Assembly (NCBI RefSeq): GCF_902167145.1
Contig: NC_050104.1
Span: 100,699,849-100,763,848 of the forward strand
Length of the DNA: 64,000 nucleotides
Direction: 5' to 3'
From: Zea mays
Taxonomy: Eukaryota; Streptophyta; Magnoliopsida; Poales; Poaceae
The translations under genes and the position numbers were made by a program. Below the pieces are notes generated by a model. The model made no database searches, was not told the DNA's origin, and saw nothing but the letters and a program-made list of their open reading frames with translations. Positions 20,343 to 30,936 of this stretch are shown here, piece by piece; the stretch's first letter is position 1, and every line of letters begins with the position of its first letter.

Positions 20343-23300
20343 CTCGAAGGGAGTGTTAATACTCGCTTGGAGGCTTTTGTCGCACTTTTTTGCAAGGGGA
20401 CCAGCCTTTCTCGGTTGCGTCTTATTCCGGTGGGTGCGCGCGAGCGCACCCGCCGGGTGTAGCCCCCGAGGCCTCGGAGGAGTGGTTTGACTCCTTCGAG
20501 GTCTTAATGCATTTCGCAATGTTTCGACCGGTCTGGTTGTTCCCTCATGCGAGCTGGCCGTAGCCCGGGTGCACGGTCGGGTCCCAAGTTCTCGGGCTGG
20601 TATGTTGACGCTGTCAATGGTTTGGCCGGAGCCGGGTTTGCGAGAGCAGCCCCTGAGCCTCCGCACAGGGCGAGAGGACGGTCAAGGACAGACTCGACTT
20701 TTTTACATACTCCCCTGTGTCGCCTTTCCGCAAGGAGGGGGGAGGAAAGCGCCATGTTGCCCTTGGAGGGCGCCGAACATGGTGTTTCCAGTGAGCTGCT
20801 GGCGGGTAATCCGAGTGGACGCCCGTGCCCCCATTTGTTAGGGGTCGGCTAGAGGCCCGGAGGCGCGCTCCAAAAGTACCTGTGGGTGATCTGCCGGACT
20901 CGGTCCCCTTTTGACGGGGTCCGAGGGCTCGATGCCTCCCTCTGATGGGATTCCGTTACAAGATCGTTCCCGCTGGTCTCGGAAATGTCCTAGGGTACCT
21001 CAGGAGCGTAGCCCGAGCCTTGGTTATGTATCGAACGTACCCAGGGTCATCCCTCGCTCTGTGTCTGAGGCGGATGTGAACCCTTCGAGGGCCAGCCTAC
21101 GAACCCCTGATCAGTAGTGGGCGCGGAGCCCGAGTGGCCTGAGGCGGCCGTTGAACCCTTCCGAGGGGCCGGCCCTCGAACCTCTGACCAGTAGCGGGCG
21201 CGGAGCCCAAGCGCTCTGAGGCGGCTGTTGAACCCCTCCGAGGGGCCAGCCTTCGAACCTCTGATCAGTAGGGGGGCTCGGGGCCCGTTTCCTTCGCGGA
21301 GAAGGATCCCTTTCGGGGTATCCCCCTTTCCCGGTCCCTGTTGTAAGAGAGAGAAGGAGGAAAAGGGAAAGAATATGAAATCGAGATGGCGTGGCGCACC
21401 TTTTTTGACGTGGTCATTATGGCGAAGGCGAAGCGTCGCTCACTTCTCCTGCCAAAGGCGCCGCCTGTCCTGCCACGGAGTTAATGCGACGGGGCGAGTG
21501 GTTCGCGGGGCAGCCGTTGCGCGTGCGCGGGCCGTTCGAGGAACGGAACACGGGTGCGTCGTCTTCACGTCGTGAGAGAGGGTTCTCTCGCTGTCCCACG
21601 AGGTGACGTGAGCTTGGCTGACGACGTGACCGCTGCTTCTGCCCGCCTGCCACCGCCATTACTGCCGGCCCATTTTTGGCCGCATCGACCGTCGCGCCTT
21701 CTCCCGCGGCTAACTGGCCCGTGATCGATGCGCTTGGCTGGCACTGTTGGGTCATACGCAGGGTTGCCTCGAGTCGCGGTACTGGTTCCGCAGTTGAGGA
21801 GGCGCGGTAGTGGCGCAAGGGGCGGTGCGGCTGCTCGCACGTAGCAACTGGCGCGCCGGTTGCATGACGTGTGGGCCTGGGCCTCCATGCTGGGCGCGTT
21901 GGAGTCGAAGGGGTGCGCCCACTTGGCGCGGTCGCATGCCGACTGCATGGCTGTCTGCCCTTTCACCCGCTGGTCTGGGCGAAAGTGAAGGAATGCTTGT
22001 AACCGTTGGGCAGTTGCATCCACCGCGCGCGGCGGTTTGGCTTCTTCTGCCCTTGGCTAGCTTGCATGATGCGTGGGACCCAGCCCCCGTGTCGTAGGGG
22101 GAGGACCTTGGAGCGTGTTGGAGAAGACTCAGCCCGCGATGGCTGAGGACGCAGGTGGGAAGAGTCGCCTTTAAAAGGAGGGTGATCCCCTTGAAAGGCG
22201 ACCATGTCTTTGCGCTCCCTTATGCATCGCGTCTTTCCACCTTCCGAGCCCCCGGATGGGGAACACCCGCAATCCTTCTGCCTTGTCGTCGGAGGAATGC
22301 AACTTCGTGGGAGTTGGTACCTTTCAGCCATCGTTCGGCTTCAAGGATTTTCATCACGCAGCCCGGCCGCATCCCCTCGCCGGTGGTCACCCAAGATGGT
22401 GACCACCAGCCCCTGGATGGGGAGAAGCAAGTCGGGCTGCGGCCTCCGCCCCTCCCTCAGCTTCAAGGATGTTCATCATCCTTGCTGGGGTGGAGAGCGA
22501 GGTGAGACGGGGCTCTACCTCCCGCACGGGTCGGCTGGCCACCTCCTCTTCCAGCTTCTGGTGGTGGAAACCACCCTCCAGCTCTGCGGAGGAGGCGTCC
22601 TCCAGCGATGCCGGGGAAGGCGAACTGTTGCTGCCCAGCTAGGATGCAACATTCCGTCCTCCTCCTCGCTTTCGTGGCAAGGACGGGAGCGAGGACCTGC
22701 CGGTGCGCTTTGGAGCGGCCTGCGTTCGCCGGTGCGGCGTTGGTGGAGAGGCGGACGCCGCCGTCGGTGCTGACGTGGTGGCAGTCGGGGGAAGCTTCCC
22801 CACCGTCGAGGCCGTCAGCGCCATCTACGAACCGGCCTCCGGCTCTTTGGCTTTAATATCTGGTTCGCGTCCCTTGATCGGGGACGCGAACGAGAGCCTT
22901 CCGGTGGCCGCGTCCGTCCTGGGACCATAGCTGCTGCTGCAGAGGTCGCTGGTGAGTCGCCCGGAGCTTGTCGCCCCGCATGCTCCCCGGTGTGGAGGTT
23001 GTTCATACCCGCGGGGACGGAACCGGAGTTCCGTTTGTGATGGCACCTTGAATGCCGGTGTCTTGTTCATTGCGGCTGTCGTGGCCTGAACATGTATGCA
23101 TTTTTGGCACGGAGCCGTGTTTTTTCCTCATTTCGAGCACTAAGACTCGCCTGTCGGCTATCTGAACCGCTTCACCAAGCGTGAGTCGCCTCGTGCAAAG
23201 GTGACGAGTGAGGTATCCGTATCCCAGAGGCGTAGGAGTCCCTCGGCTCGGTCGGCCTTGCTGTCCGAGGCTTCTCTTGCTTAGTTAAAGGAAACCATCG

Positions 23301-24364
23301 GCCGCTCTTCGATGAGCCAAAACCGGAGGTAGCGGTGTTAGCACGAACAGAGGCAAAGTTGGCTTCGAAAAGAAGATTTGGTCGGCCGGAGCCTGGCCGG
23401 GTCGTCCACTGGCGGGACCGACGCCGGAGTTGAGTTGTCGAGGCCACAAACCGAGCCGATGTCCTCAGGGGACAGCTGGCTGAGGCTTCGGGGTGACCGG
23501 CCTGAGCCATCTGCTCGAGCCGGATTCCTGGAGAAGGCCCTGGCAGCGATGGTCCGGGCGTGGTGTTGATGTCGTCCTTCAGAGTGGAGATCCTCCGACC
23601 GCGTCGCCGTCCGAGGCTAGGTCGGACCTCGCCGAAGGTGTAGTTGACGCCGAGGGTGCTGCTGCTCCCTTCAACTGTCAAGATCCGAGCCTGCAGGATC
23701 GGATTATCTTGTAGTGTGTGTATGTTTTCTGCGGCCGTCGAGGCCCAAACACACCATCGTCGTGTTGTAAAGCTGCGTTTCTTTTCCCCTTGTTTCGAGT
23801 ATCTGGACTTATTTGTCGGTAACAGAATTGTTTGTGCGAGCGAGAGTTACTTTTCATGAAAGGTGATGGGTGAGGTATCCGTATCCCGGAGGCGTAGAAA
23901 TCCCTCGGCTCGGTCGGCCTTGCCGCTTACGCGCACTCTTACTCGTCCATAGGGTTCTGTCACCGACGCAGTCGAGAAGGCCCGAAAAATTGTTTCGGCA
24001 GAGGAGCTTTCGAGCGTGAAGACTTGTTCGGTCCGCGGAATCACCTATCCGAGCGTGAGTTACTTATCGCAGAAGGTGATGAGTGAGGTATCCGTATCCC
24101 GGAGGCGTGGGAGTCCCTCGGCTCGGTCAGCCTTGGCTGCTTACGTGTACTCCGTCGTTTTCAGGATCCACTTTCGAAGTAGTCGAAAAGCACGAAAGAC
24201 ATTCTGGCAGAAAAGATCTTTTTCCTAGGAAAATTTCAACGCAGAGGGGGTTCCCCCCTTTTAGCCCCCGAGGGAGGGTCGGGCTTTGCCGAGGCAAGGC
24301 TGACCCTTCCTTGATGACTAGACTTTGTGTGTGAACGAGGCGTATGAACGACTTGAAAGCATCT
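20343..24364 (-). other. Long 3' non-coding region of Tat element
   Basis: About 4 kb between the integrase stop and the purine tract. Frames on both strands are short and show no recognised domain. It contains two repeat groups. One is a roughly 80-bp unit of GAACCCTTCCGAGGGGCC-like sequence, tandem around 21070-21270. The other is three dispersed copies of a block including GAGGTATCCGTATCCC at about 23180-23260, 23838-23925 and 24052-24140. Long extra sequence at this position is usual in Tat elements. A function in packaging or regulation is only inferred. Confidence 0.7.
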
Positions 24365-27300
24365 TTAAGGGTAGAAGCGACGTAGCTGTTGGATGTTCCA
24401 AGCGTTGCCGTAGACCTCGCCTTGACTGTTGGCCAGCTTGTACGTTCCGGGCTTCAGAACCTTGGCGACGACGAACGGCCCTTCCCAGGGAGGCGTGAGC
24501 TTGTGCCGCCCTCGGGCGTCTTGTTGCAGCCGAAGCACCAGGTTGCCCACCTGGAGGTCTCGGGACCGAACCCCTCGGGCGTGGTAGCGTCGCAGGGACT
24601 GCTGGTACCGCACCGAGTGTAGTAAGGCCATGTCCCGAGCCTCTTCCAGCTGGTCCAGTGAGTCTTCTCGATTAGCTTGATTGCTTTGGTTGGCGTAAGC
24701 CCTCGTCCTTGGGGAACCGTATTCTAAGTCTGTGGGCAAGATGGCCTCGACCCCATAGACTAGAAAGAACGGTGTGAAGCCCGTGGCTCGGCTCGGCGTT
24801 GTCCTCAGACTCCAGACCACCGAGGGGAGTTCCTTCATCCATCGCTTGCCGAACTTGTTGAGGTCGTTGTAGATCCGCGGCTTGAGTCCTTGCAGGATCA
24901 TGCCGTTGGCACGCTCTACTTGCCCATTCGTCATGGGGTGAGCCACGGCGGCCCAGTCCACCCGGACATGGTGATCCTCGCAGAAGTCCAGGAACTTTCT
25001 GCCGGTGAACTGGGTGCCGTTGTTGGTGATGATGGAGATCGGGACCCCGAAGTGATGGATGATGTTGGTGAAGAACGCCACCGCCTGTTCGGACCTGATG
25101 CTGTTTAGGGGCCGGACCTCGATCCACTTGGAAAATTTGTCGACCAACAGGTGCGTGTAGCCCCCGAGTGCCTTCTGCAAGGGGCCGACTAGGTCCAGAC
25201 CCCACACAGCAAACGGCCAGGTGATGGGTATGGTCTGCAGGGCCTGAGCGGGCAGGTGGGTCTGCCTTGCGTAGAACTGACACCCTTCGCAGGTGCGGAC
25301 AATTCTAGTGGCGTCGGCCACCGCCGTCGGCCAGTAGAAACCTTGTCGGAAGGCGTTTCCAACAAGGGCTCGAGGTGCTGCGTGATGGCCGCAAGCCCTT
25401 GAGTGTATCTCTTGTAGGAGCTCCTGGCCTTCGGCGATGGAAATGCATCGCTGGAGGATTCCTGAGGGGCTGCGGTGGTAGAGTTCCTTCCCGTCTCCTA
25501 ACAAGACGAACGACTTGGCGCGCCGCGCCAACCGCCGAGCTTCGGCTCGGTCGAGGGGTAGCTCTCCTCGGTGGAGATATTGCAGGTACGGGGTCTGCCA
25601 GTTTCGATTAGGCGTGACCCCGCTCTGCTCCTCCTCGATGCGTAGTGCCTCACCCTCGGGGGCCGAGGGTGCCTCGGGCTGAGCCGAGGGTGCCTCGGGC
25701 CGAGCCGAGGGTGCCTCGGGCTGGGCCGAGGCCTTCTCGGGCTCGGGCATGTCGTCGGTCTTGATGGAGGGTTGATGCAAGTCTCGGGAGAAGACGTCCG
25801 GGGGAACCGTTGTTCGCCCCGAGGCTATTTTAGCCAGCTCGTCCGCAGTCTCGTTGTAGCGCCGGGCGACGTGGTTGAGCTCGAGCCCGTAGAACTTGTC
25901 TTCCAGGCGCCGAACCTCATCGCAGTAGGGTTCCATCTTCGGGTCGCGGTAGTGGGAGTTCTTCATGACTTGGTCGATGACGAGCTGCGAGTCACCGCGA
26001 GCGTCGAGGCGTCGGACCTCTAGCTCGATGGCGATGCGCAACCCGTTGACCAGAGCCTCGTACTCAGCCACATTGTTGGACGCCGGGAAGTGGAGGCGTA
26101 GCACGTAGCGTAGGTGCTTCCCGAGGGGCGAGATGAAGAGCAGGCCTGCGCCCGCTCCTGTCTTCATCAGCGACCCGTCGAAGAACATGGTCCAGAGTTC
26201 CGGTTGGATCGGAGCTGTTGGGAGCTGGGTGTCGACCCATTCAGCCACAAAGTCCGCCAAGATCTGGGACTTGATGGCCTTCCGAGGGGCGAACGAGATT
26301 GTTTCACCCATGATTTCCACCGCCCACTTTGCAATTCTACCCGAGGCCTCTCGGCACTGGATGATCTCCCCCAGGGGGAAGGATGACACCACAGTTACCG
26401 GATGAGACTCGAAGTAGTATCGCAACTTCCGCCGTGTCAGGATCACCGCGTACAGCAGCTTCTGAATTTGTGGGTAGCGGATCTTGGTCTCGGACAGTAC
26501 CTCGCTGATGAAGTAGACTGGCCTCTGGACGGGCAATGCATGCCCCTCTTCTCGTCTCTCAACCACGATCGCGGCGCTAACCACTTGAGTGGTCGCGACG
26601 ACGTAGATCAAGAGGGCTTCTCCGGCAGCGGGGGGCACCAAGATGGGCGCGTTCGTGAGGAGCGCCTTCAGGTTCCCGAGGGCTTCCTCGGCCTCAGGGG
26701 TCCAAGTGAAGCACTCAGCCTTCCTTAAGAGGCGGTACAGAGGCAGGCCTCTTTCGCCAAGGCGCGAGATGAAGCGGCTCAGAGCCGCAAGGCATCCCGT
26801 GACTCTCTGTACGCCTTTCAAGTCCTTGATGGGCCCCATGCTGGTGATGGCCGCGATCTTCTCCGGGTTGGCCTCATGCCCCGCTCGGAGACGATGAACC
26901 CCAAGAGCATGCCTCGGGGAACCCCGAAGACACACTTCTCGGGATTGAGCTTCATGCCTTTCGCCTTGAGACATCGGAATGTTGCTTCAAGGTCGGAAAG
27001 GAGGTCAGAGGCTTTCCTCGTCTTGACTACGATGTCATCGACGTAGGCCTCAACCGTTCGGCCAATGTGTTCGTCGAACACGTGGTTCATGCACCTTTGG
27101 TATGTCGAACCCGCATTCCTCAAACCGAACGGCATGGTAACAAAGTAGTACATGTCGAAAGGTGTGATGAAAGAAGTCGCGAGCTGGTCGGACTCTTTCA
27201 TCCTAATTTGGTGATACCCTGAGTAGGCATCGAGGAAAGACAGGGTTTCACACCCAGCAGTGGAATCCACGATTTGGTCGATGCAAGGCAGAAGGTAGGG

Positions 27301-27627
27301 AACTTTCGGACATGCTTTGTTTAGACCAGTGTAGTCTACACACATCCGCCATTTCCCTCCTTTCTTTCTCACAAGCACAGGGTTGGCAAGCCATTCGGGA
27401 TGGAATACCTCTTTGATGAACCCTGCCGCCATTAGCTTGTGGATCTCCTCGCCTATGGCTCTGCGCTTTTCTTCGTCGAATCGGCGCAGAGGCTGCTTCA
27501 CGGGTCGGGCTCCAGCTCGGATATCCAGCGAGTGCTCGACGACATCCCTCGGTATGTCGGGCATGTCCGAGGGACTCCACGCGAAAACATCGGCGTTCGC
27601 GCGGAGAAAGTCGACGAGCACTGCTTC
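24365..27627 (-). pseudogene. Tat pol: RT, RNase H, second RNase H, integrase (broken)
   Basis: On the minus strand RT occupies about 27620-26880 with conserved YVDD in AYVDDIVV. A 1-base deletion near 26873-26877 shifts the frame just after ERGM, and the remaining domains continue in the other frame to the stop at 24365. These are a degenerate gypsy RNase H, an archaeal-type RNase H with MFFDGS and AEYEAL, a charged low-complexity linker (SAQPEAPSARPEAP), and integrase. Integrase has an HH-CC-type finger, LDLVGP (first Asp) and NGQVERAN (Glu), but NNGTQF where family members have DNGTQF. Thus RT is split and integrase lacks one catalytic acid. The 5' end follows a TAG at 27628-27630. Confidence 0.92.
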
Positions 27628-30600
27628 CTATTTGGGATCGAGCTCGGAGCCGATCCGGATTTGCTTGGAGGCGTCGTTACTGGGGTCGAGAGGGACGGAT
27701 TTAACCGTCTCCGCTGGCTCGAAGTTGCTAGCGTGGCGCTTCACGTCTGGCACCTCCTTAGAGAGGCTCTCCAGGTCGGCGATGAGGGCCTCGGATTCGG
27801 CGAGGGCCCCGGCGTACTCCACGCACTCCACGTCGCATTCGTACGTGTGTCGGTACGTGGGGCCGACGGTGATGATCCCGTTGGGGCCCGGCATCTTGAG
27901 CTTGAGGTAGGTGTAGTTGGGGACGACCATGAACTTGGCGTAGCAGGGCCTCCCCAGTACTGCGTGGTAGGTTCCTCGGAACCCGACCACCTCGAACGGG
28001 AGGGTCTCCCTTCGGAAGTTGGAGGGCGTCCCAAAGCAGACGGGTAGACCGAGTTGTCCGAGGGGCTGGACGCGTTTCCCAGGGATGATCCCGTGAAAAG
28101 GCGCAGCGCCTGCCCGGACCGAGGATAGATCGACACACAGGAGCCCGAGGGTCTCGGCGTAGATGATGTTGAGGCCGCTGCCTCCGTCCATGAGGACCTT
28201 AGTGAGCCTGACATTGCCGATGACGGGGTCGACAACGAGCGGGTATTTCCCCAGGCTCGGCACGCGGTCGGGATGGTTGCCCTGGTCGAAGGTGATGGGC
28301 TTGTCGGACCAGTCTAGGTAGACTGGCGCCGCCACCTTTACCGAGCAGACCTCCCGACGCTCTTGCTTGCGGTGCCGAGCCGAGGCGTTCGCCACTCGCC
28401 CACCATAGATCATGTAGCAGTCGTGGACCTCAGGGAACTCTCCTGCCTTGTGATCTTCCTTCTTATCGTCGTCACGAGCCCTGCCACCCTCCGCGGGTGG
28501 CCCGGCCTTGTGAAAGTGGCGCCGAAGCATGGCGCACTCCTCAAGGGTGTGCTTGACGGGCCCCTGATGATAGGGGCACGGCTCCTTGAGCATCTTGTCG
28601 AAGAGGTTGGCACCTCCTGGAGGTTTCCGAGGGTTCTTGTACTCGGCGGCGGCGACAAGGTCCGCGTCGGTGGCGTCGCGTTTCGCTTGCGACTTCTTCT
28701 TGCCTTTCTTCTTGGCGCCGCGCTGAGTTGACGCCTCGGGGACATCTTCCGATGGGCGGCCCTGGGGCTGCTTGTCCTTCCGGAAGATGGCCTCAACCGC
28801 CTCCTGGCCAGAGGCGAACTTGGTGGCGATGTCCATCAGCTCGCTCGCCCTGGTGGGGGTCTTGCGTCCCAGCTTGCTCACCAGGTCGCGGTAGGTGGTG
28901 CCGGCAAGGAACGTGTCGATGACATCCGAATCGGTGATGTTGGGCAGCTCGGTGCGCTGCTTCGAGAATCGCCGGATATAGTCCCGGAGAGACTCTCTCG
29001 GCCGCTGTCGGCAGCTTCGGAGATCCCAGGAGTTTCCAAGGCGCACGTACGTGCCCTGGAAATTGCCGGCGAAGGCCTGGACCAGGTCGTCCCAGTTGGA
29101 GATCTGCCCCGGAGGCAGGTGCTCCAGCCAGGCCCGAGCAGTATCGGAGAGGAACAGGGGGAGGTTGCGGATGATGAGGTTATCATCATCCGTTCCACCC
29201 AGGTGGCAGGCCAGCCGATAGTCCACGAGCCACAGTTTCGGTCTCGTCTCCCCCGAGTACTTTGTGATAGTAGTCGGGGTTCGAAACCGGGTCGGGAACG
29301 ACGCCCGTCGTATGGCGCGGCTGAAAGCCTGCGGACCGGGTGGTTCAGGCGAAGGACTCCGATCCTCCCCGCTGTCGTAGCATCCCCCACGCCTGGGGTG
29401 GCAGCCTCGGCGCACCCTCTCGTCGAGGTGGGCCCGACGGTTGCGGTGATGGTGCTCATTGCCGAGGCGACCCGGGGCCGCAGGCGCTGTGTTGCGCGTG
29501 CGCCCGGTGTGGACCGAGGCTTCCCGCATGAATCGGGAAGTCGTGGCACGATGTTCCGAGGGGCACCCCTGCCTTCGGGAGGCGGAGCTTTCGGCCCGTC
29601 GGACCGTGGCGTCCTCCAGGAGGTTCTTGAGCTCTCCCTGAATACGCCGCCCCTCGGTGGTTGATGGCTCCGGCATTGCGCGGAGAAGTATTGCCGCTGC
29701 AGCCAGGTTCTGGCCGACTCCACTGGAAGTGGGTGGCGGCCTTACCCTGACATCGTCGGCGATGCGGTGCTGGAAGCCCTGGGGGAGATGACGCACTTCT
29801 CCAGCCGGAAGTTGGCCCGCCCATTCCTGTCCGATGTCCCGGTGGATCGGCTCAAGTGTTCCTGCTCCCTCGTCGAGCCTGGCATGCATCTCGCGGATTT
29901 GCTCGAGCTGTGGGTCATGACCCCCCGCCGGGACGGGGACCACAGCTAGCTCTCGAAGGATGTCAACGCGAGGCACAGGCCTAGGGAGATCACCGTTCTC
30001 CGGCATACCAAGATGGTTGCCTTCGTCGGGACCCACTAGATCGACGTGTAAACATTCACGACTTGGGCCGCAGTCCTCGTCGCCGAGGCTGCGGCTACCG
30101 TCGGAACAGTCGGAAAGGCAATAGTCGCATGCGGTCATGAAGTCCCGCATGGCATTGGCGTTACCAAGTCCGGAGAAATCCCAACAGAAGTCGGGCTCGT
30201 CATCTTCCTTGGACCCCGAGGGCCCGTAGGTCGAGACGGTCGTCAGCCGGTCCCAGGGTGACCGCATACGATACTCCAGAGGGTTTGGACTCGCCTCTAT
30301 GAGAGCGTCCACCGAAGCGAAGTCGCTTGGTGGGTCGAGGCTGAATCCAAAAGGCGCGAGATGGGAATCGGTTGGTACCTCTTGGTCGACGAGCGGTGAC
30401 GAAGTCACGTCAGGGACTGACTGCACCGTTGTCTCAGGTACGAGGGTGACGCCCAGCAAGTCCTTCGCGAGCGTGCTGGCATCGTCCGTTTGCTTGGGGT
30501 TGGCGTGTTGCGGGGAGACGACGCTCGTCTTCGTCTTAGACGCGAGGTCGATGCCCGACGTACCCCCCGTTGGGGCGCCGGCGTCGTCGACTCGCTCGAC

Positions 30601-30876
30601 AGCCGACGAGGTGCCGCCTCCTGCTTGGCCTTGGTTGCCCCGCCTCCTCCTCCGTCGGCGGGGGAGGGGACGGGACAAGCCTGAATGTTGTTCTTCCACC
30701 ACGTGGGGAAGACGTCGTCGATTCCGCCGCCGGCGGGCGGGTTGCCGGCCGCCATTGTCGCTGTCGTGCGGCGGGGGAAGGAGTATCATGTCGTAGCTGC
30801 TGTCGAGGGACATGAACTCGAGACTCCCGAAACGGAGCACCGACCCGGGCCGGAAAGGTTGCTGGAGACTGCCCAT
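27628..30876 (-). CDS. Tat gag-protease polyprotein
   Basis: 1082 codons from the ATG at 30874-30876 (MGSLQQPFRPG) to a TAG at 27628-27630. The open frame extends upstream through the primer site into the LTR, but the first ATG after the primer site is the natural start. The N-terminal third is basic and low complexity. The retrotransposon gag core is near residues 545-680 (LWLVDYRLACHLGG, then WLEHLPPGQISNWDDLVQAF). An H/C-rich knuckle-like motif (CPYHQGPVKHTLEEC) follows. The protease-like active site is MDGGSGLNIIY near residue 930. RT lies in the same frame right after the stop, so gag and pol were probably one frame, with the TAG either a C-to-T mutation or a readthrough site. Confidence 0.9.
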   Translation of the reverse strand: MGSLQQPFRPGSVLRFGSLEFMSLDSSYDMILLPPPHDSDNGGRQPARRRRNRRRLPHVVEEQHSGLSRPLPRRRRRRRGNQGQAGGGTSSAVERVDDAGAPTGGTSGIDLASKTKTSVVSPQHANPKQTDDASTLAKDLLGVTLVPETTVQSVPDVTSSPLVDQEVPTDSHLAPFGFSLDPPSDFASVDALIEASPNPLEYRMRSPWDRLTTVSTYGPSGSKEDDEPDFCWDFSGLGNANAMRDFMTACDYCLSDCSDGSRSLGDEDCGPSRECLHVDLVGPDEGNHLGMPENGDLPRPVPRVDILRELAVVPVPAGGHDPQLEQIREMHARLDEGAGTLEPIHRDIGQEWAGQLPAGEVRHLPQGFQHRIADDVRVRPPPTSSGVGQNLAAAAILLRAMPEPSTTEGRRIQGELKNLLEDATVRRAESSASRRQGCPSEHRATTSRFMREASVHTGRTRNTAPAAPGRLGNEHHHRNRRAHLDERVRRGCHPRRGGCYDSGEDRSPSPEPPGPQAFSRAIRRASFPTRFRTPTTITKYSGETRPKLWLVDYRLACHLGGTDDDNLIIRNLPLFLSDTARAWLEHLPPGQISNWDDLVQAFAGNFQGTYVRLGNSWDLRSCRQRPRESLRDYIRRFSKQRTELPNITDSDVIDTFLAGTTYRDLVSKLGRKTPTRASELMDIATKFASGQEAVEAIFRKDKQPQGRPSEDVPEASTQRGAKKKGKKKSQAKRDATDADLVAAAEYKNPRKPPGGANLFDKMLKEPCPYHQGPVKHTLEECAMLRRHFHKAGPPAEGGRARDDDKKEDHKAGEFPEVHDCYMIYGGRVANASARHRKQERREVCSVKVAAPVYLDWSDKPITFDQGNHPDRVPSLGKYPLVVDPVIGNVRLTKVLMDGGSGLNIIYAETLGLLCVDLSSVRAGAAPFHGIIPGKRVQPLGQLGLPVCFGTPSNFRRETLPFEVVGFRGTYHAVLGRPCYAKFMVVPNYTYLKLKMPGPNGIITVGPTYRHTYECDVECVEYAGALAESEALIADLESLSKEVPDVKRHASNFEPAETVKSVPLDPSNDASKQIRIGSELDPK

Positions 30877-30916
30877 CTGGAGCTTGACGGGAAGCTGTTC
30901 GTCAACACGCAGCAGG

Positions 30917-30934
30917 CCCCTACCTGGCGCGCCA
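30917..30934 (-). other. Primer binding site of Tat element
   Basis: Minus strand TGGCGCGCCAGGTAGGGG, two bases inside the 5' LTR. It is the usual position and a common sequence in grass Tat elements. The donor tRNA is not certain from sequence alone. Confidence 0.7.
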
Positions 30935-30936
30935 AC

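Noticed and set aside
20343..24364. Possible extra Tat ORF in the 3' region (for example frames at 22204-22773 and 23172-23681)
   Set aside because: Frames occur on both strands with similar length, have no conserved motif, and show G+C-driven openness.
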